Shown here: positions 38,070 to 46,897 of the stretch, in pieces
How the letters are laid out: every line of letters starts with the position of its first letter
Numbering within the stretch: position 1 is the first letter of the stretch
Assembly: GCA_903882875.1 (NCBI GenBank)
Contig: CAIRYQ010000091.1
Location: 1-64,000 of the forward strand
Reading direction: 5' to 3'
Source: an uncultured Spartobacteria bacterium
GTDB taxonomy: Bacteria; Verrucomicrobiota; Verrucomicrobiia; Chthoniobacterales; Chthoniobacteraceae
DNA length: 64,000 nucleotides
Program-made: the position numbers and the translations under genes
Notes under the pieces: generated by a model
Seen by the model: the letters and a program-made list of their open reading frames with translations, nothing else
What the model was told of the DNA's origin: nothing
The model's database searches: none

Positions 38070-39362
38070 ATGAACAACGACCTCCTCCGCGATCCCATCG
38101 AACGCCGCTCCTTCGTCGAGCGCTGCGCACGCTACGCATTCGGCCTCACCGTGCTGCCCGCGCTCGCAGGCAAGCTCTCCGCCGCCGAGAAGGCCGTGCA
38201 GGTCTCCGCGGCCGCACGCAGCGCGGGCTTCGGCAAGGCGAAGCGCATCATCTTCCTCGAGCTGCAGGGCGGCCTCAGCCACATTGACTCGTTCGATCCG
38301 AAGACCGGCGACACGAAGGGCCCCGGTGCCGCGATTTCGACGAAGGCGGACTTCCAGCTCACCGAATATCTCCCGGAGACCGCGAAGATCGCGGACAAGA
38401 TAACCGTCATCCGCTCGATGAGCGCGAAGGTCGGCGTCCACGCCAGCGCGCAGTATCTCATGCGGACAGGCTATGAAAAACGCAGCACCATCGTGCATCC
38501 GATGCTCGGCGCGTGGGCGCAGCACTACCTCGGATCGAGCAGCAAGACGCTGCCCTCGACCGTCTGCGTGAACCGCTCGGCAAACCACGGCAACGGGTAC
38601 TTTCCCGCGGCATTTTCGCCGCTGCCGATTCTCGATCCGGATCAGGGCCTCACAAATTCCGCCTCGGCGGTCTCGCAGGACGTGCAGCAGAAGCGCATCG
38701 GCCTGCTCGAGCAGCTCGATGCGACTTTCGGCAAAAAGATGGCCGATGAAAATGTGAAGGCCTACGGCGATTTCTACGAGTCCACGTTGCAGCTCATGAA
38801 GAGCAGCGACCTGAAAGCATTTGACCTCGCCGCGGAGCCTGCGGAGCTGCGCGACAAATATGGGCGGAATAAATTCGGCCAGGGCGTCCTGCTCGCGCGC
38901 CGGCTCGTGGAGAGCGGCGTGCGTTTCGTCGAAGTGTCGAGCGGCGGATGGGACATGCACAAGCAGCTTGCCGACGGCATGGAAGATCGCGGCGGCGATT
39001 TCGACCGCGCATTCGCGGCGCTGGTGAGCGATCTCGATTCGCGCGGGATGCTCGACTCGACGCTCGTCGCGGTGACGACGGAATTCGGACGCAAGCCGCA
39101 GTTCGACGGCGGCGGACGCGGGCATCACCCGCTCGTGTTCAGCACCGCACTCGCAGGCGGCGGCGTGAAGCGCGGCTACGTCCACGGCAAGAGCGACGCG
39201 AAAGGCTACGAGCCGGAGGAAAAGCCGGTGAGTGTAGGCTCATTCCACGCGACGATTGCCTATGCCGCGGGACTGCCGATCGAGCAGGAAGTGACGACGC
39301 CAAGCGGTCGCCCGATGACTGTCGGGAACAAGGGCAAGCCGGCGATGGAAGTGTTTGCGTGA
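38070..39362 (+). CDS. DUF1501 protein
   Basis: 430 aa. The N-terminal region RRSFVERCARYAFGLTVLPA is signal-like, with two arginines that may use the Tat route. Conserved DUF1501 parts follow: IIFLELQGGLSHIDSFDPK, VRFVEVSSGGWDMHKQLADG and HHPLVFSTALAGGGVKRG. It is the partner of the DUF1549/1553 protein just upstream and a paralogue of 34278-35708 and 46943-48346. It closes the PVC cluster. Confidence 0.87.
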   Translation: MNNDLLRDPIERRSFVERCARYAFGLTVLPALAGKLSAAEKAVQVSAAARSAGFGKAKRIIFLELQGGLSHIDSFDPKTGDTKGPGAAISTKADFQLTEYLPETAKIADKITVIRSMSAKVGVHASAQYLMRTGYEKRSTIVHPMLGAWAQHYLGSSSKTLPSTVCVNRSANHGNGYFPAAFSPLPILDPDQGLTNSASAVSQDVQQKRIGLLEQLDATFGKKMADENVKAYGDFYESTLQLMKSSDLKAFDLAAEPAELRDKYGRNKFGQGVLLARRLVESGVRFVEVSSGGWDMHKQLADGMEDRGGDFDRAFAALVSDLDSRGMLDSTLVAVTTEFGRKPQFDGGGRGHHPLVFSTALAGGGVKRGYVHGKSDAKGYEPEEKPVSVGSFHATIAYAAGLPIEQEVTTPSGRPMTVGNKGKPAMEVFA

Positions 39363-39673
39363 TTCCGCCTGGCGCGCATTTTTGCGTTCAAGTCTTTTCG
39401 TGCAATGATCCGGACGGAACGATCCAAATGAATTGGTCGCCGGGCCGAACTCCTGGCGTCAGGGCTCGCATCGCAACGACTCTCCGTGTTCCCCCGATGC
39501 GGTTGTCAACTTTTACATTTCGCCGGTGATGAAACGCTGTGCGGGGGATTTTTCCCAATGAGGGAAATGAATCTCGCCAGGGGCCGTTTGGGGAGCGGAC
39601 AATCATGTTGCATTCCCGGCGGGCGATTCCACGGATGATGCCGCGTGAATTTTCAACCCAACCGCTGAAATCT
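39363..39673. other. Intergenic region before the gluconokinase gene
   Basis: About 310 bp with no supported gene. Reading frames here lack family features and continue into the gluconokinase frame. An ATG at 39605 with GGAG about 13 nt upstream could extend the kinase by 23 residues. Confidence 0.5.
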
Positions 39674-40261
39674 ATGTCCGAACTTCTCGTCAGGGATCGC
39701 TGGTATGCGCTCATCGTCGCCGGGCCGAGCGGCTCGGGAAAGAGTGTCGTGGCGGAGGAGATCGCGAGGGAGCTGAGCCTGCCGGTGATTGACGCGGATG
39801 ACTATCACAGTCGGGAAGCCGTGGAGCGCATGAAGAGCGGCACGCCGCTGACGGATGATTACCGGCAGAATTGGGCGGAGCGGATCCTCGGCGGGATGAT
39901 TGCCTGGCGCCGGCGCGGGGAGAGCGTGGTGATTGCGTGTTCGTGCATCCGTCGCCGGACGCGGGATCGTTTCCGCACTTATGTGAACGAGGCGCGGATC
40001 GTGGGCGGGCAGGTGGTGATCGCATGGCTGGATGTGTCGCCGGATTTGCTGAAGGCGCGGCTGCTGAACCGGGAGGAGCAGCACACGCATTTTTTCCCGG
40101 CGTCGCTTCTGCCGTCGCAACTGGGATCGGTGGAGAAGCCGGATCCGGCGACGGAGCCCGGCGTGGTGAATGTCGAGGTGCGGACTGATCCGCCGGATGT
40201 GGTCGCGCGGAGAGTTTGGGAGTCGGTGCCTGCACTGCACCCTTTCGTCTCGCGGGTGTGA
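39674..40261 (+). CDS. gntK: Gluconokinase-type carbohydrate kinase
   Basis: 195 aa. The P-loop GPSGSGKS spans residues 17-24. DADDYHSREAVERMKSGTPL matches the gluconokinase substrate region (usually DGDDxHP, then M..G.PL.D.DR). VVIACSCIRRRTRDRFR and FFPASLLPSQLGSVEKP are the other GntK hallmarks. It would phosphorylate gluconate to 6-phosphogluconate. The extra N-terminal residues from the ATG at 39605 have no counterpart in the family, so 39674 is preferred. No gluconate transporter is adjacent. Confidence 0.8.
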   Translation: MSELLVRDRWYALIVAGPSGSGKSVVAEEIARELSLPVIDADDYHSREAVERMKSGTPLTDDYRQNWAERILGGMIAWRRRGESVVIACSCIRRRTRDRFRTYVNEARIVGGQVVIAWLDVSPDLLKARLLNREEQHTHFFPASLLPSQLGSVEKPDPATEPGVVNVEVRTDPPDVVARRVWESVPALHPFVSRV

Positions 40262-40699
40262 GGGTTGGACGGCGCGGTTGTCGAACACACGCGATGTCCG
40301 AAGCGACGCTACGAGAAACCGAGGTGAGAGAGAGATCGCGCGAACGACTCAGCAAACGTGCGATTCTGCGAATAGGATCCGCGGATGCAAACTCAAGGCC
40401 CTGCTCCGCGCCGCAGAGCCGTGCACTTGGGAAGATCTCCTCCCACCATCGCCGCCGCACTGGCCAGAGTCGCCGCCAAGGACGCTCTCAGATGGCTTGC
40501 CCCGTTCGGCTATAGTTTAGTTTGAAATGCTCCAGTGCAGGACTCAGCCGAAAGTTTCGCGTGATGAGCAGTTGGGGTTGCTGTTCATCGGCCCGAGCCT
40601 CCGGCATGAGCACGCGAGGAGGCAAAATAACCCGGCCTGGAGAAGACTGCTTTTCATGCGCCAAACCTTATCTTATGTGACGGGTTTTGGCGCTAGTGG
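40262..40699. other. Intergenic region with one doubtful small ORF
   Basis: About 440 bp between a plus-strand and a minus-strand gene that converge. One ORF at 40385-40525 (plus, 46 codons) ends in KDALRWLAPFGYSLV and has fair codon use, but no recognised family and no ribosome-binding site. It may be the tail of a lost gene. The rest has no clear structure. Confidence 0.35.
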
Positions 40700-42532
40700 C
40701 TAATCCAACAGCTTCCCCGGCTGGTAACGGTAGAGGAGGAAGACGTTCACCTTCCGCAGAGGGAGGTCGAATTTGGCGTAATCGAAGACGGTTTTGAACT
40801 CCCACTTCGCGAAGGTACGCAGAACCCAGGTGCCGTCAGGGAGCTGGAAGCACAACTGGGACATGGGAAGATTCTCCAGCGGGTTGTCGGTGACGTAGAT
40901 GGCGGTGCGCCCAGCAAAGCGGTTGATGCCGTATTCGGCGGAGTCGGCCTGGTCATTTAAGACGGGTGCGGCGCGAGCCTCGAATTCGTCGTAGCGGCCC
41001 CAGAAGTGGAACTGGTTCTCCGCGACGGGCGACTCGGCGACATACACGGCGGGATGGCCGGGCGCCTCGATGCGCTTCTGATTTTCCGGGAGATAAAAGC
41101 ACAGTTCCGCGGCGGTGCCGTAGCTGTTTGCGATGAGGAAAGTCTTCTGCCCGCTCTCGCGCTCGATCGTGTCGCGGAACACGGCCACGTCTTTCGCGAC
41201 CTCACGCCAGCCCACCATCCGCGCACCGGGATCGCGCTTGTAGGGCAGCGGGATTCCGATGATGCGCAACGCGTCGGTGTTCACCATCACAATGCTCATG
41301 ACTGCGCCGAGCGCGAATGCCGCCACGGTGAATTTGCGCGCGCCCTGCACGCCGCGCAGCACGCGGTCGAGGCCGTAGGAAGTGGTGAGGATGGCGAGCG
41401 AGACGATGGCGGGCGCAGTCCAGTTGGGCTGCGTCTTGTGATGCAGCGCGATCCAAGTGTATGAGAGCAGCAGCGGCAGCGCGAAGGCGGCGAGGAAGCG
41501 CGACTTCCACTGGATGTTGGTGGCGTCCTTGTGCGCGCCGATGAAGAGGATTGCGGCGACCACGGCCACGATTTTCGCCGTGAGGTAAAATCCGGTGCGC
41601 TCGAAAAAATTTCCCGCCATCCACAGCCCGAGCAGCAGCACCGCGAGCACAGCCCAGCCGATCCACGAGGTGCGCAGGCTCGACGGAAATTTTGAGACGG
41701 ACCGAGCAACCGCAGCAAACCAGCGCCCGAACGACGGCGCGACCGTCGCGACGAGTGCCATCATCATCGTGAAAAAAATCAGTGGCGAATGGACGCCGAA
41801 CTGGAATGCCACAAATTCGACAAATGCACCGAAGTCGAAATTCCACCACGCCGCATCGAGCCCGCCGCGCGCGGCGAGGTGCGTGGTGGTCGGCCAGCCG
41901 TGGGACTGGTTCCACAGCACCGCCGGCACGACAAACGGGATGAACACGAACAGCATCGCCCAGAATCCGCGGCCGATGAGTTCGCCGCGGTAGCGCGGTG
42001 TCATGATGAGCAGCAGGAACACGGACGCGAAGAACGCGGTGTTCGTCATTTTGCACAGGAAGCCGACGCCGGTGAGCAGGCCGGTGAGCACCCACCACCA
42101 CGAGAAGGCCGGGCTTTTTTCCAGCGCGAGCCAGAGCGTGCAGAGCGATGCGGCCCAGAAAAAAATCGAGGGCGCATCAATCGTCATCAGCAGCGCGCCG
42201 GCGTTGAAGATGGGCGAGACGCACATCACCACGACGGTCCAGAATGCCACGCGAGCGTCGTAGATCCGCTTCGCGAGCCAGTGGACGAGCAGCGTCGTGC
42301 CGAGGCCGAAGACCGGCGCGAAAAAGCGGATGCCAAATTCCGTGTGGCCGAAGAGCGTTGTGCCCGCGCGGATGATGAATGCGATGCCGGGGCCCTTGCT
42401 GAAATACCACCAGTCGAGCCGCTGGCTCCATTCGTGATAGTAGGCTTCGTCGGGCATGAGGCCGACATTGCCGATGTACACGAGCCGCAGGACTGTGAGG
42501 ACGATGAGCGAGGCGAAGAGGCGGAAATTCAT
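40700..42532 (-). CDS. GT-C glycosyltransferase of the ArnT/PMT type
   Basis: 610 aa with about 12 membrane helices in the first 450 residues. GLMPDEAYYHEW (Asp28-Glu29) is the catalytic motif in the first outer loop of GT-C enzymes such as ArnT and dolichol-phosphate mannosyltransferases. FSKGPGIAFIIRAGTTLFG is the next conserved block. A soluble C-terminal region (about 470-610) follows. It would transfer a sugar from a polyprenyl-phosphate donor to a lipid or protein outside the membrane. Its start overlaps the PAP2 gene by 4 bp (ATGA), so the two are translationally coupled. The donor and acceptor are unknown. Confidence 0.83.
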   Translation of the reverse strand: MNFRLFASLIVLTVLRLVYIGNVGLMPDEAYYHEWSQRLDWWYFSKGPGIAFIIRAGTTLFGHTEFGIRFFAPVFGLGTTLLVHWLAKRIYDARVAFWTVVVMCVSPIFNAGALLMTIDAPSIFFWAASLCTLWLALEKSPAFSWWWVLTGLLTGVGFLCKMTNTAFFASVFLLLIMTPRYRGELIGRGFWAMLFVFIPFVVPAVLWNQSHGWPTTTHLAARGGLDAAWWNFDFGAFVEFVAFQFGVHSPLIFFTMMMALVATVAPSFGRWFAAVARSVSKFPSSLRTSWIGWAVLAVLLLGLWMAGNFFERTGFYLTAKIVAVVAAILFIGAHKDATNIQWKSRFLAAFALPLLLSYTWIALHHKTQPNWTAPAIVSLAILTTSYGLDRVLRGVQGARKFTVAAFALGAVMSIVMVNTDALRIIGIPLPYKRDPGARMVGWREVAKDVAVFRDTIERESGQKTFLIANSYGTAAELCFYLPENQKRIEAPGHPAVYVAESPVAENQFHFWGRYDEFEARAAPVLNDQADSAEYGINRFAGRTAIYVTDNPLENLPMSQLCFQLPDGTWVLRTFAKWEFKTVFDYAKFDLPLRKVNVFLLYRYQPGKLLD

Positions 42533-43176
42533 GCGGTGATCGAAAGCAGCGACGGATGGCGTACGGCGAGCGCGGGTGCGATGCGCACAGCGAAGCGGCG
42601 CCAGAGCGATTCCGCGATCAGCAGCGTGAGCAACGCCATGCCGAGGCCGAGCGCGATCCCGCCGAGCACATCGCTCGGCCAGTGCGAGCCCGTGTACACG
42701 CGCGAGTAAGCGACGAGCAGCGCGGGGAAAAAAGCGAGCCACCCGAGACGGCGAAAAAAGATCGCCGCGAGCAGCGCGACGCACGCGGTGTTCGCCGAAT
42801 GATTCGAAGGGAACGAGCGCCCCGCGGATTTGGTCGTGTCGCCGAGCGAGGTCTCCTCCTGCACCGGTTGGAAAATCCCGTGCCACGGCGGATACGCGAG
42901 CGTGAGCTTCCTCACGCCGAATTCGCTCTCATGCGGACGCAGCCGGCCCACCGTCCTTTTGATCCCGTAGCCCGCCACGGAATCGCACAGCAGCACGGCG
43001 AGCAGCGCGACACCGGTGAAGGCCCGCGCACGAAACCCGCCCCGCACGAGCACGGCGACCAGCAGCACGATCAGCGGCCATTTCCACAGCGCCGCGCTCG
43101 AAGCCGCCGCCATCACCCGGTCGAGCACCGGGCCGGTCCATTCATGGTTGATGAGAAAAAGTAGCTTTTGATCCAT
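42529..43176 (-). CDS. PAP2-family membrane phosphatase
   Basis: 215 aa with about five membrane helices. All three PAP2 motifs are present: KRTVGRLRP (73-81), PSNHS (Ser124-His126, with Asn where Gly is usual) and SRVYTGSHWPSD (Arg159, His165, Asp169). These enzymes remove phosphate from lipid or polyprenyl pyrophosphates. Coupling to the GT-C gene suggests recycling of the polyprenyl carrier or trimming of the lipid acceptor. The start is ATG at 43176; a divergent gene begins 27 bp away. Confidence 0.87.
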   Translation of the reverse strand: MDQKLLFLINHEWTGPVLDRVMAAASSAALWKWPLIVLLVAVLVRGGFRARAFTGVALLAVLLCDSVAGYGIKRTVGRLRPHESEFGVRKLTLAYPPWHGIFQPVQEETSLGDTTKSAGRSFPSNHSANTACVALLAAIFFRRLGWLAFFPALLVAYSRVYTGSHWPSDVLGGIALGLGMALLTLLIAESLWRRFAVRIAPALAVRHPSLLSITA

Positions 43177-43203
43177 CCGGCGTTGGCGAAGATTCGCGAG
43201 CCT

Positions 43204-43917
43204 ATGGTCACACTCCCTCGTGTAAAGAGCATCCTCGCCGCCGCGTGCCTTGCATTCGTCGCCGCTCTCACGCCGTCGCCTTCCGTTGCGGCGGACGAGC
43301 CGCCGTCCGCGCAGGAACTGCTGAAGTCCGTCCGCATCGCACAGTCGTCGCAGGACTGGAAGCTCACGGGCCGCATCCGCACCGGGAGCAAAAAAATTCC
43401 GTTCAAGCTGACGCTGGAGAAAGGCGCGATCCGCTACCTTTTCACCGACAACGGCGACGCGCTCACGCTGCGCCTCGGGGAAAAATCCTCCACGCTCGAG
43501 GAGACAAAGAACGGAAAGACCGGGCGCATCTCCGCGGCGAAACTCGCCGAGCCGGTCCACGACACGGAGATTACCTACGAGGACATCGCGCTGCGCTTCA
43601 TCTACTGGCACGACGCGCAGGTGATCGGCAGCGACATGATCTCCGCGCACCGCTGCTGGAAAGTGGAGGCGCGTCCGGCATCGGCAAACGACTCGCAATA
43701 CACGCGCGTCGTGCTCTGGATCGGACGCGAGGACGGCGCGCTGATGAAGGCCGAGAGCTACGATGCCGCGGGAAAATGGGTGCGGCGTTTCATGGTCACC
43801 GAAGTGATGAAGCGGGAGGGCTTCTGGATGCTGAAGAAAATGCGCATCGAGAGTTCGCACGGCAGGAGCGCGGATCCGAAGCCCTCCTATCTCGAGATCG
43901 AGGACGTGGAAAAGTAG
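43204..43917 (+). CDS. Secreted LolA/RseB-like outer-membrane lipoprotein-sorting protein
   Basis: 237 aa with a signal peptide (about 1-30). The rest is mostly beta-structure: ITYEDIALRFIYWHDAQVIG, then CWKVEARPA, VVLWIGREDGALMKAESYDA and FWMLKKMRIE. This is the pattern of the LolA/LolB/RseB superfamily branch annotated as lipoprotein-sorting proteins. Such proteins bind lipids in the periplasm. It is divergent from the PAP2-GT-C pair, across only 27 bp. Confidence 0.7.
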   Translation: MVTLPRVKSILAAACLAFVAALTPSPSVAADEPPSAQELLKSVRIAQSSQDWKLTGRIRTGSKKIPFKLTLEKGAIRYLFTDNGDALTLRLGEKSSTLEETKNGKTGRISAAKLAEPVHDTEITYEDIALRFIYWHDAQVIGSDMISAHRCWKVEARPASANDSQYTRVVLWIGREDGALMKAESYDAAGKWVRRFMVTEVMKREGFWMLKKMRIESSHGRSADPKPSYLEIEDVEK

Positions 43918-43922
43918 GCGAG

Positions 43923-43988
43923 GTTCCTGTTTCTTCGCTTTTGGATTCCGGCGATCGGTTCTGAAACGAAGAACCAAGAAACAGAAAC
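43923..43988. repeat. Hairpin-forming repeat between convergent genes
   Basis: GTTCCTGTTTCTT (43923-43935) pairs with AAGAAACAGAAAC (43976-43988) with one mismatch, and GGTTCT (43957-43962) pairs with AGAACC (43970-43975) inside. It fills the space between two convergent stop codons and may stop transcripts from both sides. Related words such as AAGAACC also occur at about 38033-38055. Confidence 0.65.
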
Positions 43989-43998
43989 CAAGACCCCG

Positions 43999-44895
43999 TC
44001 ACTTCACCGGCGTCGCCGAGATGTCGCTTGCGACACGGCGATCGATCCTCACGGCGATCGCGATTTTTTTCCCGTCGAACTCCTCGGTGCCCTCGGCCTC
44101 CACCTCCATTTTTGCCAGTCCCTTTGTGCGTCCGGCGGTCGAGGCGGGATCCACGGGGACTTCCATCTCCACGGTGTACTCCGAGTGGAATTTTTTCCCC
44201 GTCACGTTTTCCGGGAGGTTCGAGAGCTTCACGCCCTTGCCGTCAATCTTCGCCTCCATGTGGACGGAAAGCGCGGGCTGCTTCTCGAATTCGCCGAGCG
44301 TCACGAGCTTCGCGCTGCCGCTCACGCCCTTCGGGTCGAGGCCCGTCACGCCGCTGCGCTCGAGCGATGCGACCGCGGCCTTCGCATTCACCGGCCACGC
44401 CGCGCCGAGGGCAACCCTGTCCTTCGTCCCGAAAATGTCTTCGTCGCTCACCTCGTCCTCGGCCTGCACGCTCAGCAGCGATTCGATGATCTGCGCCTGT
44501 ACATCCTCCGCGGCCTCGCCATTCACCTGCGTCTCATTTTCCGGCTCGTCGCGGCGGAGGGAAAGTTCGTCGCCTTCCTTGAAAAATTCCGCGGGCTGCC
44601 CGGCATTCACGCACTCGACCGTTTTCACCTTCAGCTTCAGCGCGCTCGGGAGGCCCTTTGTCGTCACGGCCACGACGGTGAGCGATCCAGTCATGCGGCA
44701 CGCCACGATCGTCTCGTCGGACTCGACTTCCTTGCCGTCGAAAGTCGTCTTCATCTTGTCCTCGTATGCGACCTTCGCGGAGATCTCGAAGCGGTCGCCC
44801 GCCTTCACCGGGCGCAGCAGCCGGATCTCATGCAGATCCGCCGCGGCAAGTGTGGAGACGAACAGACAGAGGACGAGTAGCGCGTGCTTAAACAT
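43999..44895 (-). CDS. Secreted hypothetical protein
   Basis: 298 aa with a signal peptide (MFKHALLVLCLFVSTLAAA). The mature part is acidic and beta-rich, with segments such as VKAGDRFEISAKVAYEDKM and GAAWPVNAKAAVASLE. No cysteine motif or catalytic signature is visible and I recognise no family. The start at 44895 places the signal peptide first. The longer frame upstream is antisense to nothing and has no ribosome-binding site. It converges with the LolA-like gene. Confidence 0.7.
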   Translation of the reverse strand: MFKHALLVLCLFVSTLAAADLHEIRLLRPVKAGDRFEISAKVAYEDKMKTTFDGKEVESDETIVACRMTGSLTVVAVTTKGLPSALKLKVKTVECVNAGQPAEFFKEGDELSLRRDEPENETQVNGEAAEDVQAQIIESLLSVQAEDEVSDEDIFGTKDRVALGAAWPVNAKAAVASLERSGVTGLDPKGVSGSAKLVTLGEFEKQPALSVHMEAKIDGKGVKLSNLPENVTGKKFHSEYTVEMEVPVDPASTAGRTKGLAKMEVEAEGTEEFDGKKIAIAVRIDRRVASDISATPVK

Positions 44896-44923
44896 GCGCC
44901 CTCCTTCGCAGAATCTACGCCAC

Positions 44924-44938
44924 ATTCCAGCGTGGAAT
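44924..44938. promoter_or_regulatory. Short palindrome upstream of the secreted hypothetical gene
   Basis: ATTCCA-GCG-TGGAAT is a perfect 6-bp inverted repeat with a 3-nt centre, 29 bp before the ATG at 44895. Size and place suit an operator. The binding protein is unknown. Confidence 0.35.
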
Positions 44939-44965
44939 CTATCCGGAAGACCCGCGGCGATCCGC

Positions 44966-46081
44966 TTACGCCAATGCCGGTTCCGCCGCCGCGTATTTTG
45001 CGAGCCACTCGCGATGCACCCTCGGCGAGATTTCGCTCGGCTTGATTTCGCTGCGGCCGCCCCAGAACACATTTGTGTAGTCCACCGGGATGCCGATGCT
45101 CGCGAGGTGTGCGTCAATCGCCGCCTTGTGCGCGAAGACGCGCTCCTTCTCCGTGCCGTGGCAGACGGCCATGATGTTCACGTTGTTGAAATCCGGCCCG
45201 CCCTCGCGCCAGTAGCAGTGCGTGAGGATCGGGTGCCGCCCGACTTCGCCGCCCGCCTCGATCTCGCGGCCCGCGGGCACGCGCCAATGGAAGAGCGCGT
45301 TGAACTTTGTCACGCGCTGCCCGGTCGCGCTCGGCTTCACGTGTTCGAGGAATGTCGAGAAACGTCCGATGACCTGGCGCTGGTTCAGATCCTCCGCCAC
45401 GCGGCAGAACGTCTCCAAATCCACGCCCGCCTCCGCAGCGCGCGATGCCCACAGGCCGGTGCGGATTTCGTCGATCGTGAGTTCGCGTTTCAACGCGAGC
45501 AGGATTTCCCATTCGAGATCCGTCAGCTTCACGATGCCGACGCGGATCATTTTTGCCGGCTCGTCCGACTTGTCGCCGGGCTCGATCACCTTGCGCCGCA
45601 CATGCCCTACGCCGAGCGCGAAGATCCCCTTCGCCGGCATGAGCTTGAATTTCGTGCAGCCCGTGTGCCGCATCAGCACGCGCGCGTGCTCCTCCATGTT
45701 TGTGCCGGTCGGCGTTTTCAAAGTCGTCCACAGCCGATAGGCGCTGCCCGTCGTCTGATTGTCCGTGCTGCGCACGACGACGTGGCCGCTGAACGGATCA
45801 TTCTTGAACATCCAGTCGAACGCGTCGTTCAGCTTTTCCTCCGGCACCTGCCACGCCACAAGCGCGCCCTCGGCGAGATTGCTCGCGACGAGCGTCTGCC
45901 GCACACGGCGGATTGTACCCGCGGCGAGCATCGTCTTGATCCGATCAAGGACGGTCTCCAGCGGCAGCCCGCATTTCTCCGCGATGGCAACGAAAGGCTC
46001 GCGCACAAAACCAGAGATCTTGTCCTCCGATACGGCAAGGATCTGTGCGTTGACGGGGTCTGTGTGTTCGATGCTGGACAT
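44966..46081 (-). CDS. Fused AhbA/AhbB-type siroheme-decarboxylase-like protein (Lrp/AsnC fold)
   Basis: 371 aa made of two Lrp/AsnC-like units, each a winged helix plus an alpha-beta ligand domain (about 1-165 and about 175-371). This is the arrangement of siroheme decarboxylases AhbA/AhbB and NirDL/NirGH. The conserved block GHVVVRSTDNQTTGSAYRLW appears in the first half and HPILTHCYWREGGPDFNNVN in the second. The enzymes make 12,18-didecarboxysiroheme for alternative haem or haem d1 synthesis. Usual annotation as a transcription regulator may mislead. The heterodimer subunits appear joined into one chain. No other haem gene is adjacent. Confidence 0.65.
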   Translation of the reverse strand: MSSIEHTDPVNAQILAVSEDKISGFVREPFVAIAEKCGLPLETVLDRIKTMLAAGTIRRVRQTLVASNLAEGALVAWQVPEEKLNDAFDWMFKNDPFSGHVVVRSTDNQTTGSAYRLWTTLKTPTGTNMEEHARVLMRHTGCTKFKLMPAKGIFALGVGHVRRKVIEPGDKSDEPAKMIRVGIVKLTDLEWEILLALKRELTIDEIRTGLWASRAAEAGVDLETFCRVAEDLNQRQVIGRFSTFLEHVKPSATGQRVTKFNALFHWRVPAGREIEAGGEVGRHPILTHCYWREGGPDFNNVNIMAVCHGTEKERVFAHKAAIDAHLASIGIPVDYTNVFWGGRSEIKPSEISPRVHREWLAKYAAAEPALA

Positions 46082-46176
46082 GGGTCGTGAGGATTAAACC
46101 ACCGCGGCCCTGCGCGCCACTTAGGAATTGCGCCATGCTGCCCGCATCTTGGGAAAGCCGTCGTCGAAAAACAGAA

Positions 46177-46210
46177 AGCCGGGAAGCAGGAGATCGTCCC
46201 GCTTCCCGGC
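46177..46210 (-). terminator. Rho-independent terminator of the HMA protein gene
   Basis: GCCGGGAAGC (46178-46187) pairs perfectly with GCTTCCCGGC (46201-46210). On the minus strand it is followed by TTTCTGTTTTT. It lies 28 bp after the stop of the HMA gene and separates it from the siroheme-decarboxylase-like gene. Confidence 0.85.
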
Positions 46211-46237
46211 TGAGATTTTCTGCGGATGCAGCGATGC

Positions 46238-46753
46238 TTACTTCGCCTTGCCCGTGAGGCCGGCGGCCTGAAGCGCGGCGATGACTTCCTTCGGGCTGAA
46301 GTTGCCCGTCACCTCGAACGAGGTAACTTTCTTTGCGGCGGTGTCGCCGGTCACGCCCTTCACGGAAGCGACGGCCTTCTTGGCGGCATTCGCGCACTTG
46401 TCGCAGCAGAGATGCACGTCGTCCACTTTCATCGAGGAGACCTTGCCGTCCTTCGCGCCGCTGATGTCCTTGAGCGTGATGTCGGAGCTGCTGCTCTTGC
46501 CATAGTAGCCGTCCGCGACGAGCGCGTCCACGGCGGCCTGCACGGTGGCCTTGTCCGCGCCGGAGATGGTCACGGTGCCGCCGTCCTTATCCACGGTCGC
46601 AGTCGCGCCCTTGGCCTTTGCGACGGCCTTCTCGGCGCCGACGACGCAGCTCTTGCAGCAGAGATGCACGTCGGAAATTTTCACGGTGGTCTCGGCGCTG
46701 GCGAATGCGGCAAGTGCGCCAGTGGCGATGAGGGCGAGGATGGAAGTTTTCAT
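46238..46753 (-). CDS. Secreted protein with two HMA-like metal-binding domains
   Basis: 171 aa with a signal peptide (about 1-20, ending FASA). Two ferredoxin-like HMA domains follow (about 22-88 and 107-168). Each opens with the same motif: VHLCCKSC (Cys32, 33, 36) and VHLCCDKC (Cys116, 117, 120). The classic HMA site is MxCxxC; here it is CCxxC without the Met. Such exported double domains are seen in PVC bacteria and may bind Cu or another thiophilic metal in the periplasm. It ends at a strong terminator and diverges from the DUF1501 gene at 46943. Confidence 0.75.
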   Translation of the reverse strand: MKTSILALIATGALAAFASAETTVKISDVHLCCKSCVVGAEKAVAKAKGATATVDKDGGTVTISGADKATVQAAVDALVADGYYGKSSSSDITLKDISGAKDGKVSSMKVDDVHLCCDKCANAAKKAVASVKGVTGDTAAKKVTSFEVTGNFSPKEVIAALQAAGLTGKAK

Positions 46754-46897
46754 GGTATTGGTGTCGTTGTTTGGAGTGTTGAAATGGGAACGGATTGTCC
46801 CCGTGTCAACAACCTCGGCGGCGCGCGGAACTTTGCCTGCTTCCCTATGCGCAAGCTGCCACTGCTAAGAAAACACCTGGGCGGGCGGTGAACACCC

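Noticed and set aside
40385-40525. 46-codon ORF considered as a transposase remnant
   Set aside because: No transposase motif, no terminal inverted repeats and no target duplication are visible, so it is listed only as a doubtful ORF within the intergenic entry.
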